NCBI RefSeq assembly: GCF_020283565.1
Contig: NC_060062.1
Location: 60,280,409-60,344,408, forward strand
DNA length: 64,000 nt
Source of the DNA: Trifolium pratense
Lineage: Eukaryota > Streptophyta > Magnoliopsida > Fabales > Fabaceae
Direction of reading: 5' to 3'
Both the position numbers and the translations under genes were made by a program. Position 1 is the first letter of the stretch. Each line of letters opens with the position of its first letter. Positions 60,374 through 64,000 of the stretch are shown piece by piece. Below the pieces are notes generated by a model, which was not told the DNA's origin, searched no databases, and saw only the letters and a list, made by a program, of their open reading frames with translations.

Positions 60374-62353
60374 GTACTTCTCTCATCTTCTCAAAATTTA
60401 ATTTTTATCACACCCTTTGATTCAATCCATAATTCACTCACACCCCCATTTATTTTTTAGTTCATACAAGATCTTCGTTTATATTAATTTTTTAATTATA
60501 TTAATTTTAATTGAATCCGTAGCGTGAGATTCGGCAACATAATGAAGGTGCAATGAGTTTATTAATAATTTGGGGATTTTAATTTTTAAGTTTGAAAGAT
60601 GAAGAAAAATATAAAACATAGATCCATATATATATATATATAGAGTTGAATTTTTTTTTTATTTAAGGAAAAAGATGAAGATATTGACGAATATGATGAA
60701 CAATGTTCACCAAAATATTGGATTTATTTGATTTTAATAAGAAAAGATTTTAAAAATAAGCTTCGCCATTTTTTAAACAAAAAAATGAGGAAAAAGTTTA
60801 TATATGTACGTTATAAAAGATAAATAACATTAATGAAAAAAATTAGAAAACTAAAGCATTACAAATAAATAAGATAAAAGACCTCTAATATAATTCTAAA
60901 GTCATCTATACCTATGCTTTTAAAAAAAGGACATCTATACCTATCTTTTCTTATCTTTTTTGATAAATTCATATACATCATTTACTTTGTTAATGTAATG
61001 TCCGATTCTAGGATGAATTAAGAATGCAAGTCTAATAAGTGCATTTACAAAACCATATCAACATCTGCTCACTCAACCAAATACCAATATTTCATCAAGT
61101 TATTATGTGCATATTTTAAAAAGAAAAAAGGAATGAAGATTAAAATATCTTGACTTAAAATTAAGAGTTGTCTCTACTTTATAAATCCTTTACATATTTA
61201 GGTTTTCTCGCGACTGATTAACACTAATATATGTAACCAATATCTTAAGTTAGCATTGTAATCCTCACATGGACATTGTTGCTAATGAAAATTAAAATTC
61301 TCTCGAAAGAAGAAATGGTTTCATACAACACAAGGTTAAATTGCATGCAGGATCATAATATGGATCATTACGTCATCATAGTTGACAACGCAAGGTTCCA
61401 TTGTAATTTTTGAAGTTTATCAATTAAAAATTTAAAATAGGTGCTCCACCTCCACGAGTGTGGCAAAATGACATAATTTCTGGAGGCAAAAGGAATTCAT
61501 CACTATCCACAATTTTTAAGGTTGTGAGTAGTGAGTTAATTTGTCCACAATTCATCGCTGTCCCAATAATAGTAAATTAATGACATAATTATATATTTGA
61601 CTTCTTATAATTTTTTTAATTTAATCTCTTACGTTTAAATGTTTTTAAGTTGATCTCTTACGTTAACATGATATTAACATAAATTTGTCATCTTCATTAA
61701 ATTTTCAGTTAATTTTATCTAACTTTTCGTAAAATTTTAAATTTACTTTATCTAAAACTTTCACGTTCACATCTCCTTTAAATTAAATTATTACCATATT
61801 TGAACAATTGTTCCATTCAGGTGAATTTAAATTTATTTTGATGCTCATTAGCATTGCAGCTAGTAGTTACCAACATAAGTTCCACCGTATTTACATACCA
61901 ACATATAAAATTCGAAGGATCTTCTTAACACTACTAGAAAAAGTTCAAATACCGACGGAATAGCTTACCATTTTTAATAGCTTGGACAACAGCTTAAGAA
62001 TCGATGCTCAACTCTATATTTGTGAAACTCATTCTGCTTGCAGTACACGGTCCTTCCATAGCCCCCCATAACTCAGCAATGAAGGCACTACAGTTACAAA
62101 CTCCTTTGGCAAAACCTCCCAACCATTCCCCTTTAACATAACTACATCACATTTAATTTTTATAAAAAACGGAAAGGAAAAAAAAAACTACAAATGTTAT
62201 TTACGTTTTATTAAAAAAAAAAATACATATTTTTTAGGTAAAAACTAACCCGTGCCATTATTTTAGTATACATATATAAGAGACACAAACCATGCATGTT
62301 TTGAAACAATATATGATTTTGATTTTGTTAAAAAATTTGCAAAGTTATATATA
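60374..62353. other. Intergenic between peptide genes
   Basis: AT-rich. 61331-61520 resembles 63515-63690 (TGGATCATYAYGTCATCATAG, AGGTGCYCC, CATAATTTCT). That block probably belongs to the duplicated flank of the peptide genes. Confidence 0.5.
61979..62133 (-). pseudogene. LINE RNase H-like (RVT_3) scrap with stop
   Basis: The minus-strand reading GFAKGVCNCSAFIAELWGA...NIELSIDS, then a TAA stop, then AVVQ, follows the plant RVT_3 pattern (GxxNCSxxxAELWGAxxG ... ExDSxxVV). It is only about 50 codons and not functional. Confidence 0.6.
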
Positions 62354-62629
62354 ATGGAAGTTTCAGCGAAGATGATTTTTAAGTTGGTAATATTGGTCCT
62401 TGCAATTATGAGTACATTGGTGGAAAGCACTCGCCATGGTCCTACTGAAGATTTTGAAGGATATTCATATGCTACTGCTCCTGCTCCTGCTGCTGTATAT
62501 CAACCACTAAAATTTTGTTGCAATGAAGTTTTTAATTTTTGTTGTCCACTTCATTGTATTATATATAATGATTGTGATAATAAACCTCCGGCAAACAAAG
62601 TGCAACACAAAAATATTCAGAAGAATTAA
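62354..62629 (+). CDS. Small secreted Cys-containing peptide 2
   Basis: 91 residues: signal peptide (about 1-25, ending LVES), a mature start TRHGPTEDFEGYSY, an Ala/Pro linker APAPAA, then FCC, FNFCCPLHC and a final Cys near NDCDN (6 Cys in all), and a Lys/Asn-rich tail. It is paralogous to 59761-59979 but longer at the C-terminus with two more cysteines. The first ATG is used. A TATA-like ACATATATAAG lies 80 bp upstream. Function unknown. Confidence 0.7.
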   Translation: MEVSAKMIFKLVILVLAIMSTLVESTRHGPTEDFEGYSYATAPAPAAVYQPLKFCCNEVFNFCCPLHCIIYNDCDNKPPANKVQHKNIQKN

Positions 62630-63004
62630 AGTCACCTTCACTAACCACATATTGCATTACAAAACTATGAGTGAAAATGAATAAGGTTGATTTTATATAT
62701 CTATTATGCCTTTTTATGATTATAGTTTTATATTCACCTCTTGATCTTTAAGTTGCTACAACTTGAATAATTGTTTCATTCAGTCAAATTTAATTTTTTT
62801 TTTTTTTTTTTATACTTTTGCATATATATTAAGTCTAGAGTTGTTTTTTTTTTTTTACAAGAAGTCTAGAGTTGTTATTATGCCTTTTTTTATCATCATA
62901 TATACTTTTATCCCTTAATTGTTCAACACAAGAAGGTTGATGAGGTCATGAGTACTATAGTTTAACTTTTTTTTTTTTTTATAGTATCTCACAAAAGGAT
63001 GATG

Positions 63005-63095
63005 TTGATGGTAATTATGGGCGGATCTACAGTCCGGCACTACGGGCACTTGCCCAAGCCCTAGTCAAAAAATTAGTATTTCACGGGTTAGTTTA
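63005..63095. other. Transposon-like scrap
   Basis: GGGCGGATCTACAGTCCGG...GGGCACTTGCCCAAGCCCTAG is a pattern common next to plant transposon ends. No borders were found. Confidence 0.3.
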
Positions 63096-63187
63096 GAAAA
63101 AATTGATATATTTAGATTTAGGTCAAAATTGTTTTGTTTTTTTTTTTAAAACCGAAAGTTTTCAATACAAAACCGAAATATTTATTT

Positions 63188-63355
63188 AAGGAAAATGCTA
63201 AACAGTGTCCCCGAGACACTGGTTAAGGGAGCAAAAATAGTAATTTGATATTAGAGTTTGTGCAGTCAACTCCTCAAAATTTAAAATGTGCTATTTTCTA
63301 TTCAAAACTTTCTTTTTTTGATTTTCTTAACCAGTGCCCCGAGAACACCGATTAG
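63188..63355. mobile_element. MITE
   Basis: The inverted ends GCTAAACAGTGTCCCCGAGAC and complement-like CCGAGAACACCGATTAGC enclose a second inverted pair (CACTGGTTAAG, CTTAACCAGTG). The structure recalls the intron MITE at 20294-20475. Confidence 0.65.
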
Positions 63356-63399
63356 CACGACCCTTTAAAACTAAGAATATCAACCACTAAATACTTGTG

Positions 63400-63690
63400 T
63401 ATGTTACCTATTCTGCTTTCATAAGCCGCATTAAATATTTGCACATGTTCCCTAACCCTCTTGTAAGCCACACTAAATGTTTGTCCGAGTGTCTTATACT
63501 TCTCTCATAAATACATGGATCATCATCGTCATCATAGTTGACAAAGCAAAGTCATGTTGTAATTTGAAATTTAACGGTCCATCTAGAATAGGTGCCCCAA
63601 AGTATGGCATAATTTCTCGATGGAGAAGAACTCAAAGTCCACAATTTTTAGGTCATTACAGAAATTTAAGAAGTTTGTGTTAAATGGGCA
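63400..63690. repeat. Third copy of peptide-gene flank
   Basis: It carries both the degenerate CATAAGCC repeat (also at 57950-58200) and the block similar to 61331-61520. By analogy these lie upstream of a peptide gene, so a further member may follow outside the window. Confidence 0.5.
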
Positions 63691-64000
63691 CTTAAGAAAA
63701 TAAAAAGATGGGTTAAATAAGTTTTTAATCTTAATAAATATTTTATTTTTAGCTCATATAAAAAATTTCAGTAATTTTTTCTTATAAAAAAAAATATTTC
63801 AGTAATTTTTAATCCTCAAATATTTTATGTCACGATTTTTATCAATGCTTTTATGTCAACTCATATCTATCATCCCTAATTTTAATATCTTTTACGCGGT
63901 CATATTTAGTAGTACATTATAGATATATTTTTTTAAAAAGTTTAATTTCTTCTAAAAATTGACGAATTAAATATGAATTTTTAAGTTTTCAGCACTTAAA

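Noticed and set aside
1..64000. CRISPR arrays, operons, bacterial or organellar insertions
   Set aside because: No regularly spaced repeats with unique spacers, no polycistronic layout, and no plastid or mitochondrial gene stretch was seen. All genes are plant nuclear in structure.

Overview
This window is nuclear DNA from a plant, most likely a legume close to Medicago (inferred). The base composition is AT-rich and the genes have many short introns with GT-AG borders. Plant-only families are present: a GT37 xyloglucan-type fucosyltransferase, a plant CNGC channel and the chloroplast DUF1995 protein LPA3. There is a dense load of legume-type MITEs, tRNA-derived SINEs and LTR, hAT and Mutator-like elements. 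No CRISPR, operon or ribosome-binding-site features apply.

Layout. (1) 1-8201 is copy A of a large segmental duplication and carries an intact three-exon fucosyltransferase gene. (2) 8202-11995 is repeat-rich intergenic DNA. (3) 11996-25960 is the conserved gene core: a BUD23/RID2-type 18S rRNA methyltransferase (minus, with an apparent +1 frameshift in exon 7) sharing a short upstream region with LPA3 (plus, 12 exons), then a CNGC channel (minus, 7 coding exons) convergent with LPA3. (4) 26799-41962 is copy B of the duplication. Its fucosyltransferase differs from copy A at only three residues, but a 4.75-kb Ty1/copia element with two seemingly identical 300-bp LTRs lies 34 bp upstream of the ATG. 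Copy B also gained a solo LTR, a SINE and a 591-bp TIR element with a GC-rich core. Copy A gained a Mutator-type MITE. (5) 41809-43538 is a non-autonomous hAT element with an 8-bp target duplication. Its left end is the truncation point of copy A. (6) 42815-49969 is a direct tandem duplication of about 3.5 kb. Each unit holds two facing copies of an unrecognised basic Gly/Arg-rich protein gene, which together form a roughly 400-bp inverted repeat. (7) 52611-54629 is the RING-H2 gene APC11 (minus), whose first intron carries U12-type signals. (8) 55-64 kb is MITE-rich DNA with two tandem paralogues of a short secreted Cys-containing peptide, an SLX1-like gene scrap and a decayed LINE RNase H fragment.

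The single-copy genes are unrelated housekeeping or organelle genes: ribosome biogenesis, photosystem II assembly, ion channel and anaphase-promoting complex. They do not form a pathway. The most informative material is structural. The paired duplicates serve as empty-site controls that date each insertion. The duplicated inverted repeat could give a long hairpin RNA. The small-peptide cluster appears to continue past the right edge.
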